Shown: positions 1-10,576 of the stretch, piece by piece
How the letters are laid out: each line of letters opens with the position of its first letter
Numbering within the stretch: position 1 is the stretch's first letter
Source: Caulobacter segnis
Lineage (GTDB): Bacteria > Pseudomonadota > Alphaproteobacteria > Caulobacterales > Caulobacteraceae
DNA length: 64,000 nt
NCBI RefSeq assembly: GCF_023935105.1
Contig: NZ_CP096040.1
Location: 248,001-312,000, forward strand
Direction: 5' to 3'
Program-made: the position numbers and the translations under genes
Notes under the pieces: model-generated
The model's input: only the letters and a program-made list of their open reading frames with translations
Databases searched by the model: none
What the model was told of the DNA's origin: nothing

Positions 1-1093
<1,093 letters not shown>

Positions 1094-1187
1094 TTCAGTC
1101 AAACCCATGCAAAAGCATGGCTCTACTTCAGACACTGATGTCTTCTTCACAATCCTCTCCAATGGGCGAAAGCCCAAAGGGAAGAGT

Positions 1188-1335
1188 GATATCCTTTTCG
1201 CTGACCTGGTGGCTTTGCCGGGGGTTCCCCACCCGATCCCATTCCGAACTCGGTCGTTAAGTCCCCCTGGGCCAATGGTACTTCGTCTCAAGGCGCGGGA
1301 GAGTAGGTCGCCGCCAGGTCCGCCAAAAGGATATC
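1188..1335 (+). other. Pre-5S rRNA processing stem
   Basis: GATATCCTTTT at 1188-1198 and AAAAGGATATC at 1325-1335 form a perfect 11-bp inverted repeat flanking the 5S gene. In the rrn transcript they would close a stem around 5S, the usual kind of substrate for RNase cleavage that releases pre-5S. A smaller hairpin, TGGGC-GAAA-GCCCA, sits just upstream near 1163-1176 in the 23S-5S spacer. Confidence 0.7.
1203..1319 (+). rRNA. rrf: 5S ribosomal RNA
   Basis: The gene is about 117 nt and lies about 110 nt after 23S. It has the conserved loop CCCGATCCCATTCCGAACTC near 1232-1251 and complementary ends (CCTGGTGG / CCGCCAGG) that form helix I. The exact ends are inferred from helix I and may be off by one or two bases. 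Confidence 0.95.
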
Positions 1336-1380
1336 AAACCCAAAGTCCAAACCCTGCCATCACAATCCAATACACCCTGA

Positions 1381-1457
<77 letters not shown>

Positions 1458-1475
1458 AGGGTCTTTCAAGAAACA

Positions 1476-1497
1476 GCCGCCTTCGGGCGGCTTTTTT
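1476..1497 (+). terminator. Rho-independent terminator of the rrn operon
   Basis: A 6-bp G/C stem (GCCGCC/GGCGGC) with a TTCG tetraloop is followed by six T residues. It lies 18 bases after the tRNA CCA end and so ends the 23S-5S-tRNA transcript. The next gene is on the opposite strand. Confidence 0.92.
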
Positions 1498-1524
1498 CGT
1501 TTCTGGCCTCTTCGTCCTTCGTCC

Positions 1525-3006
1525 TCACCAGAAGGGCTTGGCGTCCAGCAGGTCGTCCAGCGCCCGGCGGGCTCGGTCCAGCAGATCAGCCTCGTCATCG
1601 GCCAAGGCGACCCGGGCGGCGTCGCGGGCGGTCGCCTCGTCGCCGTGACTGACGGTCTCGATCAGGGTCTGGCGGACGCTGCGGTCGTTCAGCGCGCCCA
1701 GGATGTCCTGCACCGCGCGCGAGGCGGCGATGAAGCGTTCGGCGCGCTTGGGATGCTCCGGAAACAGCGGCGCCAGGTCCTCGGCCGCGTAACGCAGGGT
1801 CTTGCCCTTCAGGCGCAGCTTGTGGCGGGCCGGGGCGTCGAGGTCGGAGAACGACTTGGCGCGCTTCCTCACCTGTCCCAGACGGTGTTCCAGCACCGCG
1901 GCGCCGTGGGCCGCGGCCGGAACGTCGCGGATCTCGGCCAGCGCCGGATCGGTCGTCCAGGCGCCGGCTTCCAGCCAGGCGGCGGCTTCCAGCAGCACAT
2001 CGCGGGCGCGCGGGCTTTCCAGCGCCGCCTCCATGCGCAGATAGGCGTTGGCGCGGGCCGCCTCGAGACCGCGCTCGAAATCGCCGCGCCCGGCGAAGGC
2101 CGCGCCGGGGGCGCTGGCGTTCCAGACCTCGCCGACGAAGACGTCGAGATCCCGCGCGGCGTCGAACTCGCCCGCCAGCCAGGACAGCTCGTCGTCCAGC
2201 CGCTGGGCGGCCGCGTCGCGGGCCAGGGGCTTGAAGATCTTCAGCAGGGCCCGCAGCCGTCGGGTGGCCACCCGCGCCTGGTGGACGCCGTCCGGCTCCG
2301 GTCGTTCGCGCAGGGCCTCGAGGCTGGCGCAGAGGTGGGCCAGATCGGCCTGACCAAGCGCCTGCAGCGCCTCGCCGACGCGGGCGGCCGGGTTCAGGGT
2401 GGCGGCCTGCCGGCGCGGCGCCGGCGCGTCGTCGCCCGCCGCCAGGCCGTAGCCCCGCTCGGCCTTGCTGACCAGCGACAGCCGAAGCGGCGCGCGCTTG
2501 GCCAACTGGCGGGCCAGGTCGAACAGCGCCTCCGGCTGGCCGGCCTTCAGTTCCAGCTCCAGTTCGCAGACGGGCGCGCGCCGGCCGTCCGCGCTGAGCT
2601 CGCCCCGGTCGAGCGCCGCCTCGATGATGGCTTCGCCGACATGGACGATGTGGACGATGCGCTCGACACGGGTGGTGAAGACCGGCGTCAGGGTCTCGCC
2701 GTCCAGCATGGCCGCCGCCGGCGTCCGGGCCAGGGCGTCGCGGTCCGGATCGGGCCCGGCGATCGCCGTCTCCCATTCGCCGCGTGAGAACACCCCGCCG
2801 GCCGAGGCCGACTTCAGGGTCTGCTTGCGGCCGCCCTCGCCGTCGCGGACCCGCAGGCCGAAGCCGGCCTTGCGCAGGGCGTGATCGGGGGTGTCGAAAT
2901 AGGTGGCGTCCAGCTGGCGCACGGCGCCTTCGCCGTGCAGCTGGGCCAAGGCCGACGCCGCCGACTCCGGCGGGATCAGGAATTTCAGCTCGATCTCGCG
3001 ATCCAT
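1525..3006 (-). CDS. CYTH-CHAD domain protein (putative inorganic triphosphatase)
   Basis: The protein has 493 residues. The N-terminal CYTH domain (about 1-200) opens with the metal/phosphate-binding ExExK signature at Glu4-Ile5-Glu6-Leu7-Lys8. The C-terminal CHAD domain (about 215-490) has the typical basic helices, such as [18 protein letters not shown] and [20 protein letters not shown] domains hydrolyse triphosphate groups and CHAD domains bind polyphosphate, so a role in cytoplasmic polyphosphate or triphosphate metabolism is likely. The ATG at 3006 puts the ExExK motif at the N terminus; the longer open frame upstream belongs to the antisense of bioB. It is divergent from bioB with a 99-bp gap. 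Confidence 0.9.
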   Translation of the reverse strand: MDREIELKFLIPPESAASALAQLHGEGAVRQLDATYFDTPDHALRKAGFGLRVRDGEGGRKQTLKSASAGGVFSRGEWETAIAGPDPDRDALARTPAAAMLDGETLTPVFTTRVERIVHIVHVGEAIIEAALDRGELSADGRRAPVCELELELKAGQPEALFDLARQLAKRAPLRLSLVSKAERGYGLAAGDDAPAPRRQAATLNPAARVGEALQALGQADLAHLCASLEALRERPEPDGVHQARVATRRLRALLKIFKPLARDAAAQRLDDELSWLAGEFDAARDLDVFVGEVWNASAPGAAFAGRGDFERGLEAARANAYLRMEAALESPRARDVLLEAAAWLEAGAWTTDPALAEIRDVPAAAHGAAVLEHRLGQVRKRAKSFSDLDAPARHKLRLKGKTLRYAAEDLAPLFPEHPKRAERFIAASRAVQDILGALNDRSVRQTLIETVSHGDEATARDAARVALADDEADLLDRARRALDDLLDAKPFW

Positions 3007-3105
3007 GACCTGATCAACTCCAGAGCGCCCGCCTGGCTCCGACAGCGCTATGACCTGTCTCCACCGTCTTGCCAAGTGTATGACGCGGGTCCAAACGTGC
3101 GCGCC

Positions 3106-4137
3106 ATGAGCCAAATCAACACCGCACCCCGCCACGACTGGACGCTTCCCGAGGTGGAGGCCCTGTTCGACCTGCCGTTCATGGAGCTGGTGTTCCAGGC
3201 GGCCAACGTGCACCGGGCCGGGTTCGATCCGTCGGAAGTGCAGCTGTCGCAGCTGTTGTCGGTCAAGACCGGCGGCTGCGCCGAGAACTGCGGCTATTGC
3301 AGCCAGAGCGCCCACTTCAAGACCGGCCTCAAGGCCGAGAAGCTGATGGCGGCCGACGACGTGGTGGCCAAGGCCCGCGCCGCCCGCGACGGCGGCGCCC
3401 AGCGCTTCTGCATGGGCGCGGCCTGGCGCGAGCTGAAGGACCGCGACCTGCCCAAGCTGACCGAGATGATCGGCGAGGTGAAGGCCCTGGGCCTGGAGAC
3501 CTGCGCCACCCTGGGCATGCTGACCGCCGACCAGGCCAAGGCGCTGAAGGCCGCCGGGCTCGACTACTACAACCACAACCTCGACACCGGTCCGGACTAT
3601 TACAAGGACGTGGTGACCACCCGCACCTATCAGGAGCGGCTGGACACCCTGGCCCACGTCCGCGACGCGGGCATGAGCACCTGCTGCGGCGGCATCGTCG
3701 GCATGGGCGAGACGCGCCGCGACCGCGCCGGTCTGCTGCACCAGTTGGCCACCCTGCCGGCCCATCCCGACAGCTTGCCGATCAACGGCCTGGTGCCGGT
3801 CAGCGGCACCCCGCTGGGCGACAGGATCCTGGCCGACGGCAGCAAGCAGATCGACTCGATCGAATTCGTCCGCACCATCGCCGTGGCCCGCATCGTCTGT
3901 CCGAAGTCGATGGTCCGCCTGTCGGCCGGCCGCGAGGGGATGAGCCGCGAGCTGCAGGCCCTGTGCTTCCTGGCCGGCGCCAACTCGATCTTCGTCGGCG
4001 GCAAGCTGCTGACCACCCCGCTGCCGGGCCTGGACGAGGACAGCAAGCTGTTCCAGGACCTGGATCTGCGTCCCATGGGCGGCAAGGTCCACGTCGAGGC
4101 GCACGACCACGCGCACGAGGTGGTCGCGGCGGAATAG
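3106..4137 (+). CDS. bioB: Biotin synthase
   Basis: A radical-SAM enzyme of 343 residues that inserts sulfur into dethiobiotin, the last step of biotin synthesis in the cytoplasm. The CxxxCxxC cluster motif is Cys58, Cys62, Cys65 ([13 protein letters not shown]). Family blocks such as YYNHNLDT and [11 protein letters not shown] are present. ATG 3106 was chosen because the usual BioB N terminus starts shortly before [13 protein letters not shown]. The gene stands alone; no other bio gene lies in the window. Confidence 0.97.
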   Translation: MSQINTAPRHDWTLPEVEALFDLPFMELVFQAANVHRAGFDPSEVQLSQLLSVKTGGCAENCGYCSQSAHFKTGLKAEKLMAADDVVAKARAARDGGAQRFCMGAAWRELKDRDLPKLTEMIGEVKALGLETCATLGMLTADQAKALKAAGLDYYNHNLDTGPDYYKDVVTTRTYQERLDTLAHVRDAGMSTCCGGIVGMGETRRDRAGLLHQLATLPAHPDSLPINGLVPVSGTPLGDRILADGSKQIDSIEFVRTIAVARIVCPKSMVRLSAGREGMSRELQALCFLAGANSIFVGGKLLTTPLPGLDEDSKLFQDLDLRPMGGKVHVEAHDHAHEVVAAE

Positions 4138-4142
4138 GGCGG

Positions 4143-4430
4143 CTACGGCCGCTCGGCCTGTCGCGCCTCATGGACGAGGCGGTCTAGCACCGGCGTGCGG
4201 CTGGGCGTCAGCAGGTCGGCCCGCGCCTCGGCGAAGAGCCGTCGATTGTTGGCGCAAGTAGCCCGCATGATCGCCAGTTCCTCGGGCGGAACCCGGTGCG
4301 CCAACCGTTCGGCTTCGCGCTCGGCGCGGGCGGTGATGCGCTCGAGATCATCGTAGAAGTCGAGCATGGACCGCGTGCGATTGGTGAGATGCCGTTGGCG
4401 CTTGCGGCGTGGCGGCTTGGACTTGGGCAT
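4143..4430 (-). CDS. Small basic protein of unknown function
   Basis: A 95-residue product that I do not recognise. It has a Lys/Arg/Pro-rich N terminus (about 1-20) followed by a charged, mostly helical body. An AAAGGA ribosome-binding site lies about 7 bases before the ATG. It converges on bioB with a 5-bp gap. The clear ribosome-binding site and alpha-helical composition favour a real gene over chance, but no domain supports it. Confidence 0.5.
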   Translation of the reverse strand: MPKSKPPRRKRQRHLTNRTRSMLDFYDDLERITARAEREAERLAHRVPPEELAIMRATCANNRRLFAEARADLLTPSRTPVLDRLVHEARQAERP

Positions 4431-5106
4431 GAGTCTTTCCTTTGGGCATGGCTTCGCCGCTTCACGCGACGATTCGCTGAAGGGTGCTGGGGAGGCGACG
4501 GAGCGGCCGGGCGAACCCGGAGTACCGTGATTGTTTGTTTGCGTTTCGGCTCGGACGTCCGCTCCGCCAGGCTGTTTTGACCGTGAGGATGGGGGGCGTG
4601 AGCGTTTTGAGCTCGGGACCCCATAGCCCCCGGACGGGCGCGGACCGAACCGAACGGCTTTTCCGTATCGGTCCCGACGATCCGCGATAGGCGGCTTTCG
4701 CGATCACCGCCCTGTCGACCCGCTCCCGGCTTTTGCCCCGGGGAACCCGGTCACGGCCGTTCCCGTAGGAGACGACGCGCGCCGCATCTGACCCGGGAAC
4801 CGAAACCGGCCCCGCTCAACCTATCCCCGCCGCCGCTTTGGGCCGGATCCAAGCGCCCTCCCCCTGCGACGGGGACAGCGATCAGTATGGGGGCAGGATT
4901 CAACGCGGATCATTCAGCGGCGTCTAAAATCGACAAGCGTTTGACTTCGCTGGCTTCGATCTCGCGAATTCCGAGGATACAGGCGCTCCAATCCCCCTTC
5001 TCTCGCAAGGGGGGAAGCCCGCGGCGGCCGGCCCTTAACCTTGTTTAGTCAGGTCGGCTTAAGGCTTCCGCCGCAGATTGGCGGCGCTTTCCCGAAGGAC
5101 GTCGCC
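4431..5106. other. Gene-poor stretch of about 675 bp
   Basis: No convincing coding region was found on either strand; the short open frames lack start signals and recognisable content. It holds scattered G/C-rich inverted repeats and a more A/T-rich part near 4920-4975 with a TTGACT box at about 4943 that could be a -35 element. TTAACC and TTTAGT near 5036-5047 weakly resemble half of a CtrA site. A non-coding RNA cannot be ruled out; I recognise none of the standard families (tmRNA, RNase P, SRP, 6S). Confidence 0.4.
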
Positions 5107-5301
5107 GTGCAGGTTTCCGCCACCAACGCCGCTGCCCAATATGTCGCGCCGCGGTCCGCGGCTCCAACCCAGGCTCCGGCCGCCGACCTGACGCAGCTGG
5201 CCGTGGCCCAGACCAACGTCAAGATGACGGCGGCGGCTGGCGCGGCCCTGGGCCAGACGTCCGGCGAACTGACTGGCGTGCTGGTCAATATCTCGGCCTG
5301 A
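5107..5301 (+). CDS. Small Ala/Thr/Gln-rich protein of unknown function
   Basis: A 64-residue product with a GTG start at 5107. GAAGGA at 5094-5099 lies 7 bases upstream and decides this start over a TTG at 5041. The protein is rich in Ala, Thr and Val and low in charge, ending in GELTGVLVNISA. Small alphaproteobacterial proteins of this look are often annotated as putative motility proteins, but I cannot assign a family. It runs towards the DMT exporter on the other strand. Confidence 0.55.
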   Translation: MQVSATNAAAQYVAPRSAAPTQAPAADLTQLAVAQTNVKMTAAAGAALGQTSGELTGVLVNISA

Positions 5302-5333
5302 GCCGAAGGACTCCCAAATCCCCGAACGGGCCG

Positions 5334-6218
5334 TCACGCGAAGCGCCTGGCGCCGGCCACGCACAGGACGATCACGGCGGTGACGCCGATCATGGCCGGG
5401 GCGATGGGCTCGTGCAGCAGCAGCCCGGCCAGGGCCAGGCCGAAGAACGGCTGGAGCAGCTGCAGCTGACCGACCTGGGCGATGCCGCCCAGGGCCAGGC
5501 CGCGATACCAGAACACGAACCCCACCAGCATGCTGAACACCGAGACATAGGCCAGGCCCAGCCAGGCCGGCGTCCCCACGCCGCGCCAGCTGGCGGGCAG
5601 GGTGGCGAGGGCGACCAGGGCCATGACGGGCAGGGCCAGCACCAGGGCCCAGCAGATCACCTGCCAGCCGCCCAGGCGGCGCGACAGCACCGCGCCCTCG
5701 GCATAGCCCAGGCCACAGGCGACGATCGCCGCCACCATCAGCAGATCGCCTGTCAGGGATCCAGCGCCGCCCCGCGAGGCGGCGAAGCCGGCGACCGACA
5801 GGCCGCCGACGACCGAGAAGATCCAGAAGGCGGGGCGGGGCCGTTCGCCGCCGCGCAGGACGGCGAAGACCGCCGTGGCCAGGGGCAGCAGACCGACGAA
5901 GACGACGGAGTGGGCCGCCGAGACGTGGCGCAGCGCCAGGGCGGTCAGCAGCGGAAAGCCGACCACCACGCCCAGCGCCACGACCGCCAGCGGACGCAGG
6001 TCGGACCGGGGCGGCGGCTTCTGCCTCAAGGCCAGCAGCAGGACCGTCCCCAGCAGGGCGGCGATCACGGCGCGGGCCGAGGTCAGGAACACGGGCGGCA
6101 AGCCTTCCACGGCGACGCGGGTGGCGGGCAGCGAGCCGCTGAAGATGATCACGCCCACCAGGCCGCTGCCCCAGCCTCGCGCTGAGTCCCGCCCTGATTC
6201 CTGCCCTGTCCTGTCCAC
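5334..6218 (-). CDS. EamA/DMT-family inner-membrane transporter
   Basis: A 294-residue protein of about ten hydrophobic helices in the duplicated EamA layout (two halves of five). The fifth helix of each half is followed by short basic loops, as in metabolite exporters of the DMT superfamily. The start is GTG at 6218. It is divergent from a MocR/PdxR-type regulator, and such pairs usually mean the regulator controls the exporter. Substrate is unknown, perhaps an amino acid or a pyridoxal-related compound. Confidence 0.85.
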   Translation of the reverse strand: MDRTGQESGRDSARGWGSGLVGVIIFSGSLPATRVAVEGLPPVFLTSARAVIAALLGTVLLLALRQKPPPRSDLRPLAVVALGVVVGFPLLTALALRHVSAAHSVVFVGLLPLATAVFAVLRGGERPRPAFWIFSVVGGLSVAGFAASRGGAGSLTGDLLMVAAIVACGLGYAEGAVLSRRLGGWQVICWALVLALPVMALVALATLPASWRGVGTPAWLGLAYVSVFSMLVGFVFWYRGLALGGIAQVGQLQLLQPFFGLALAGLLLHEPIAPAMIGVTAVIVLCVAGARRFA

Positions 6219-6284
6219 CCGTCATCCTCCGTCGGCGCGGGTCGAGGCATAGGCGGGCCGACGGGCCGTGGCCCAGGAACGGTC

Positions 6285-6329
6285 CATACAATCTGGACCG
6301 AACTGTATGCTATCAAGCGCCATACAGTT
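6285..6329. promoter_or_regulatory. Probable operator of the MocR-type regulator
   Basis: Three copies of one half-site lie in the 122-bp divergent promoter. CATACA is at 6285-6290, and AACTGTATG (6301-6309) and CATACAGTT (6321-6329) are exact 9-base inverted copies with an 11-bp spacer. Repeated half-sites between a MocR regulator and its divergent target are the normal arrangement. This assignment is inferred from position and symmetry. Confidence 0.65.
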
Positions 6330-6340
6330 GGAGCGCGCCC

Positions 6341-7729
6341 ATGGCCCAGACGACGAGCCGGACCGGCGAGGTGATGGAGGCGATCCGGGCGCGCATCGCC
6401 AGCCGGTCGCTGTCACGCGGTGACAGATTGCCCTCCATCCGCGCCCTGGCCGCGACCCTGAAGGTGTCGCCCTCGACCGTCGTCGAGGCCTATGACCGCC
6501 TGGCCGCCGAAGGCGTCGTGCTCTCGCGGCCGGGCTCGGGCTTCTACGTCTCGGCCGAGGTCGTCACGCCGGCGGTCAGCGATCTGGGGACGCGCGCCGA
6601 TCGCGCCATCGATCCGTTGTGGGTGTCGCGTCAGTCGCTGGATGCGGCGGCGGCGGCGCTGAAGCCCGGCTGCGGCTGGCTGCCGCCGGACTGGATGCCC
6701 GACGCGATCCTGCGGCGCGCCATGCGCGGCCTGGCTCGCGCCGACGACGCCCTGCTGGCCGACTACGGCCCCTCGCGCGGCCTGCCCGAACTGCGGCGGC
6801 TGCTGGCCCGGCGCTTCGCGACCGAGGGGCTGGACATCGGACCCGACCAGGTGCTGCTGACCGCGTCCGGCACCCAGGCGATCGATCTGATCTGCAGAAC
6901 CCTGCTGCGCCCGGGCGACGCGGTGCTGGTCGACGATCCCTGCTACTTCAATTTCCAGGCCCTGCTGCGGGCCCACAAGGCGCGGATCGTCAGCGCGCCC
7001 TACACGCCGAACGGCCCCGACGTGTCGAGCTTCGCCCGGGTCGTGGCCGAGGCGCGGCCGCGCCTCTACATCACCAATTCGGCGATCCACAATCCGACCG
7101 GCGCGACGATGTCGGCCCAGACCGCCCACCGGCTGCTCACGGTCGCCTCGGCGCACGGCCTGGTCATCGTCGAGGACGACATCTTCGCGGAGTTCGAGCC
7201 GGAGCCGTCGCCGCGCCTGGCGGCCTTCGACGGCCTGGTCAACGTCATCCGCATCGGCAGCTTCTCCAAGACGCTGTCGGCCTCGATTCGCTGCGGCTAT
7301 ATCGCCGCGCGGCCCGACTGGATCGAGGCGATGGTCGACCTGCAGGTAGCCACCCATTTCGGCGGCGCCAGCCCGGTGGCGGCCCGGGTGGTCTTCGACA
7401 GCCTGATGGACAGCGGTTATCGCCGGCACGTCGAGGCGCTGCGGCGGCGACTGTCAGGCGCGCGGCGCGAGGCGGCGGCCCGGCTGGCTGACCTCGGCGT
7501 GCGGACCTGGGTGACGCCGCGCGGCGGCTTCTACCTGTGGGGACGGCTGCCGGACGGCCGGGATGGGTCCGACCTAGCCCGCCTGGCCCTGGACGAGGAT
7601 GTGATTTTGGCGCCGGGAAACGTGTTCAGCGCCGCCCAGAGCGCGCCGGACTTCATGCGGTTCAATGTCGGCCAGATGCGCGATCCGCGGGTCTTCACGG
7701 TGCTGAAAGGCGCGCTGGCGCGGAGGTGA
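6341..7729 (+). CDS. MocR/PdxR-type regulator: GntR HTH fused to an aminotransferase-like domain
   Basis: The protein has 462 residues. The N-terminal winged helix (about 1-75) contains the GntR block SRGDRLPSIRALAATLKVSPSTVVEAYDRL. A fold-type I aminotransferase domain follows (about 110-460) with the PLP-lysine block SFSKTLSASIRCGY, the lysine being residue 310. MocR proteins sense PLP or an amine through this domain and control neighbouring genes. The divergent DMT exporter and the repeated half-sites between them suggest autoregulation and control of the exporter. Confidence 0.92.
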   Translation: MAQTTSRTGEVMEAIRARIASRSLSRGDRLPSIRALAATLKVSPSTVVEAYDRLAAEGVVLSRPGSGFYVSAEVVTPAVSDLGTRADRAIDPLWVSRQSLDAAAAALKPGCGWLPPDWMPDAILRRAMRGLARADDALLADYGPSRGLPELRRLLARRFATEGLDIGPDQVLLTASGTQAIDLICRTLLRPGDAVLVDDPCYFNFQALLRAHKARIVSAPYTPNGPDVSSFARVVAEARPRLYITNSAIHNPTGATMSAQTAHRLLTVASAHGLVIVEDDIFAEFEPEPSPRLAAFDGLVNVIRIGSFSKTLSASIRCGYIAARPDWIEAMVDLQVATHFGGASPVAARVVFDSLMDSGYRRHVEALRRRLSGARREAAARLADLGVRTWVTPRGGFYLWGRLPDGRDGSDLARLALDEDVILAPGNVFSAAQSAPDFMRFNVGQMRDPRVFTVLKGALARR

Positions 7730-7734
7730 GGGGC

Positions 7735-8004
7735 CTACCGCTCCTCGTCGAACCGGTTCTCGACCAGTTCGCACAGGGCCTCGACGGCGGCCTGGGCTTC
7801 CGGGCCCTCGGCGGTGATGTCGATGGTCGAGCCGATGCCGGCGGCCAGCATCATCAGGCCCATGATCGAGCGGGCGTCGACCGAAGCGCCGTCGCGGCTG
7901 ACCGTCACCTCGGCGTCGAAGCCGGACGCCGTCTTCACGAACTTGGCCGAGGCGCGGGCGTGCAGGCCGCGCTCGTTGATGATCTCGACCGTCCTTGACG
8001 TCAT
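7735..8004 (-). CDS. ptsH: HPr phosphocarrier protein of the regulatory PTS
   Basis: A small HPr (89 residues) with the active-site block ERGLHARAS, in which His15 accepts phosphate from enzyme I, and a Ser block near ARSIMGLM that is the target of HPr kinase. ATG 8004 gives the standard His15 numbering. A GTG at 8013, overlapping the upstream stop as GTGA, is an alternative start. It ends a chvI-chvG-hprK-EIIA-HPr series on one strand. With no sugar permease nearby it is most likely regulatory rather than for transport. Confidence 0.95.
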   Translation of the reverse strand: MTSRTVEIINERGLHARASAKFVKTASGFDAEVTVSRDGASVDARSIMGLMMLAAGIGSTIDITAEGPEAQAAVEALCELVENRFDEER

Positions 8005-8009
8005 GCCCG

Positions 8010-8417
8010 TCACTTTTCCCCGGCGAGCACGTAGGAGGCCACGGAGATGTACTTGCGTCCAGCCTCCTGGGCGTGGGCGACGCAGGCCTGCAGGCTCTCG
8101 CGCTGGCGCACGCTGGCCAGCTTGATCAGCATCGGCAGGTTCAGGCCGGCGATGACCTCGGCCTTGGTCTGCTCCATCACCGAGATGGCCAGGTTGCTAG
8201 GCGTGCCGCCGAACATGTCGGTCAGCAGGATGACGCCCTCGCCGTCGACGTCGACGGCGGCGCAAGCCTTCAGAATATCCGAGCGGCGACGTTCCATGTC
8301 GTCTTCCGGGCCGATGCAGATCGCCTTCACGGCGGCCTGCGGCCCGACCACATGCTCCATGGCGGAAACGAATTCCTCCGCCAGACGCCCGTGCGTCACG
8401 ATCACGAGCCCGATCAT
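8010..8417 (-). CDS. PTS EIIA component, mannose family
   Basis: A 135-residue EIIA-Man domain whose phosphorylatable histidine is His9 in MIGLVIVTHGRLAEEF; the block LTDMFGGTPSN is also typical. ATG 8417 places His9 as in the family. It is a stand-alone EIIA with no IIB, IIC or IID partner nearby, as in many alphaproteobacteria where HPr and EIIA-Man form a signalling phosphorelay. Its stop overlaps a possible GTG start of HPr. Confidence 0.93.
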   Translation of the reverse strand: MIGLVIVTHGRLAEEFVSAMEHVVGPQAAVKAICIGPEDDMERRRSDILKACAAVDVDGEGVILLTDMFGGTPSNLAISVMEQTKAEVIAGLNLPMLIKLASVRQRESLQACVAHAQEAGRKYISVASYVLAGEK

Positions 8418-8492
8418 GCCTTGTATCTCAAACGGGATCCCCAATTCCCTTCGCGACGGGAGAGCGTCGCGCGGGCGGCCTTGATACGCCCG

Positions 8493-8942
8493 TTAGGATT
8501 GGACTCCAAGAGACTGCATCATGCGTCGGATTTTCGAAGGCGCGGCGGGTTCTCGCGGCCACAGGTCGAAGACCGGGACGGCAATGCCCAGGATCGTCTC
8601 GGAACGGGGATCGGGCAGGCGCTCGACGGCCTCGGGACGGTCGACGCAGCGGATCAGCACGGCGATCTCGCAGAAGGGCAGGGCGGGCTCGACGATCACG
8701 CCCAGTCCGCGCGCTTCGATCAGGCCGGCCAGCGGCTCGGGGGCCTTGCCGTAGAGGCGGCCGCCGGCGGTGAACACGACCACCCGGTCGTCGGCCGCCA
8801 GGCGAAAGCCGGCCTCCAGGGCGCGCAGGGCCAGGTCGCTCTTGCCGACACCCGAGGGCCCCTCGATCAGGGCGCCGCGCCACAGGCCGTCCTGGCGCAG
8901 GGCGATCAGGCCGGCGTGGCGGATCTCCGGGTTCGCGTTCAT
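8493..8942 (-). CDS. hprK: HPr kinase/phosphorylase, short alphaproteobacterial form
   Basis: A 149-residue protein covering only the catalytic domain, as in alphaproteobacteria; the Gram-positive type is about 310 residues. Walker A is GPSGVGKS at residues 28-35. It phosphorylates HPr on serine and so tunes the regulatory PTS. Its start overlaps the end of chvG by 4 bp (ATGA), indicating translational coupling. A rapZ-like gene, often next to hprK in related genera, is absent: the gap to EIIA is only 75 bp. Confidence 0.93.
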   Translation of the reverse strand: MNANPEIRHAGLIALRQDGLWRGALIEGPSGVGKSDLALRALEAGFRLAADDRVVVFTAGGRLYGKAPEPLAGLIEARGLGVIVEPALPFCEIAVLIRCVDRPEAVERLPDPRSETILGIAVPVFDLWPREPAAPSKIRRMMQSLGVQS

Positions 8943-10576
8943 TCGTGAACGCTCGGCAGCTCGACCACGAAGCGGGCCCCGGCGATGGCCCCGGCGACGT
9001 CCATCCGGTTCTCGGCGCGAATCGTCCCGCCATGCGCCTCGACGATCTGGCGGGCGATCGACAGGCCGAGGCCCGAATTGCCGCCGAAGGCCCGGCCCTT
9101 GGGACGCGAGGTATAGAAACGCTCGAAGATGGTCTCGAGATTGTCGGGCGGGATGCCGGGACCGTCGTCCTCGACCGAGATCAGCAGATGGCCGCGGGTG
9201 CGGGCCATCTGGATCCGCACCTCGCCATCGGCGGGGCTGAACGAGCGGGCGTTGTCGATCAGGTTGCGGAACACTTGGCCGATCGGCGTCTCGCGGGCCA
9301 GGATCGTGGACGGCGGCGAGGGATCGGTGATCCGCAGGCCGACCCGTACGCTGCCGGGGGCGTCGCCGGGCCGCAACTGCGCCTCGTAGAGGCTGGCGAT
9401 CTCGGTCAGCAGGCGTGAGAGGTCCAGCACCTTGGGATGCTCGCGCGACAGCTCGGCGTCCAGGCGCGAGGCGTTGGAGATGTCGGTGACCAGCCGGTCC
9501 AGGCGGTTGACGTCGTTCTGCAGGATGGCCAGCAGCCGGGCGCGGGCGGCGGGGTCGGTGACCAGGTCCAGGGTCTCGATGGCCGAGCGGATCGAGGTCA
9601 GCGGGTTCTTGATCTCATGGGCCACGTCGGCGGCGAAGCGCTCGATGGCGTCCATGCGCTCGGACAGCGAGTGGGTCATGTCTTCCAGCGAGCGGGACAG
9701 GTCGCCGACCTCGTCACGGCGCTCGGAGAGGTCGGGCAGCGAGATGGCGCGCGCGCCCTGCAGGCGGACATGGTCGGCGGCGCGGGCCAGGCGCAGCACC
9801 GGCACGGCGATCAGGCGGTGCAGCAGCACGCTGGAGATGATGATCGCGATCATCGCCACGACGATGAACGGCAGCAGGGCCTTGCGCTCGGCCGAGATGA
9901 TCTCGTCGACGCCACCGGCCTCTAGAGTCAGCACGCCCAGCACCGCCTGGACCCGCTGGATCGGGATCGAGACCGACACGACCCGCTCGCCGTCCTCGGA
10001 GACGCGCATGCCGGTGACGGGGCGGCCGGTTCGCGTGGCCTGGGCGATTTCGCTGGTGAGCGCCTGGCGGGCCGCCTCGGCCTTGGCCTCCTCGCGCGGG
10101 CCCAGGCGGTCGCCGTCGTTGTTCTGGCCGGGCTTGCGGGCGGGGGGCAGGACCTTCCAGTCCACGCGGTCGGCGACCACGAAGGAGTCCGCCAGGACCT
10201 TGCCCTGGGCGTCGAACAGCCGGGCGCGCTGCGAGTGCTGGATGAACAGCACCTGCAGGATCTGGCTGGCGGCGGCGGCGTCGAGGGTGGGCTCGGTGTC
10301 GCCCTGGCTGGTGGCCAGTTCGTTGATCACCTTGGCGATCAGCTGGCCCTGGGTGGTCAGGCTGTCGATGCGGGCGTTGACCAGGCCCGAGCGCAGTTCG
10401 TTCAGCACCAAGGCCCCGACGATCACGATCGCCAGGGCCAGGACGTTCAGGGTGATGATCAGCCGGCCCAGCCGCGAGCCGCGCGGCCAGGCGAAGCGCC
10501 GCCGGGGCCCGGTCTCGCCCGGGGACCCGACGGCGCCTTGAGAGTCTGGCTCAGGCTTCGCGATAACGGTAGCCAA
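8939..10576 (-). CDS. chvG: ChvG/ExoS-type sensor histidine kinase
   Basis: Membrane kinase of about 545 residues. It has an N-terminal transmembrane segment after a basic, Pro-rich leader, a periplasmic sensor region, a second membrane segment, a HAMP domain, the H-box [18 protein letters not shown] (His320 with the start used here) and HATPase motifs ([31 protein letters not shown]). It pairs with ChvI and responds to acid and envelope stress in this genus. No ATG, GTG or TTG lies between the chvI stop and the first membrane helix. The TTG at 10576, which overlaps chvI by 26 bp, is the best start; an ATG at 10675 would overlap by 125 bp. Confidence 0.9.
   Translation of the reverse strand: MATVIAKPEPDSQGAVGSPGETGPRRRFAWPRGSRLGRLIITLNVLALAIVIVGALVLNELRSGLVNARIDSLTTQGQLIAKVINELATSQGDTEPTLDAAAASQILQVLFIQHSQRARLFDAQGKVLADSFVVADRVDWKVLPPARKPGQNNDGDRLGPREEAKAEAARQALTSEIAQATRTGRPVTGMRVSEDGERVVSVSIPIQRVQAVLGVLTLEAGGVDEIISAERKALLPFIVVAMIAIIISSVLLHRLIAVPVLRLARAADHVRLQGARAISLPDLSERRDEVGDLSRSLEDMTHSLSERMDAIERFAADVAHEIKNPLTSIRSAIETLDLVTDPAARARLLAILQNDVNRLDRLVTDISNASRLDAELSREHPKVLDLSRLLTEIASLYEAQLRPGDAPGSVRVGLRITDPSPPSTILARETPIGQVFRNLIDNARSFSPADGEVRIQMARTRGHLLISVEDDGPGIPPDNLETIFERFYTSRPKGRAFGGNSGLGLSIARQIVEAHGGTIRAENRMDVAGAIAGARFVVELPSVHE

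Noticed and set aside
1645..2787. A 380-codon plus-strand frame over the CYTH-CHAD gene
   Set aside because: Its composition is that of a shadow frame, and the minus strand encodes recognisable CYTH and CHAD blocks.
4484..4690. A 68-codon frame in the gene-poor stretch
   Set aside because: It has no ribosome-binding site, biased composition and overlapping frames on both strands; too weak to call a gene.
8493..8942. hprK as a truncated gene because it is only 149 residues long
   Set aside because: Alphaproteobacterial HprK is naturally short and consists of the catalytic domain only; Walker A is intact.
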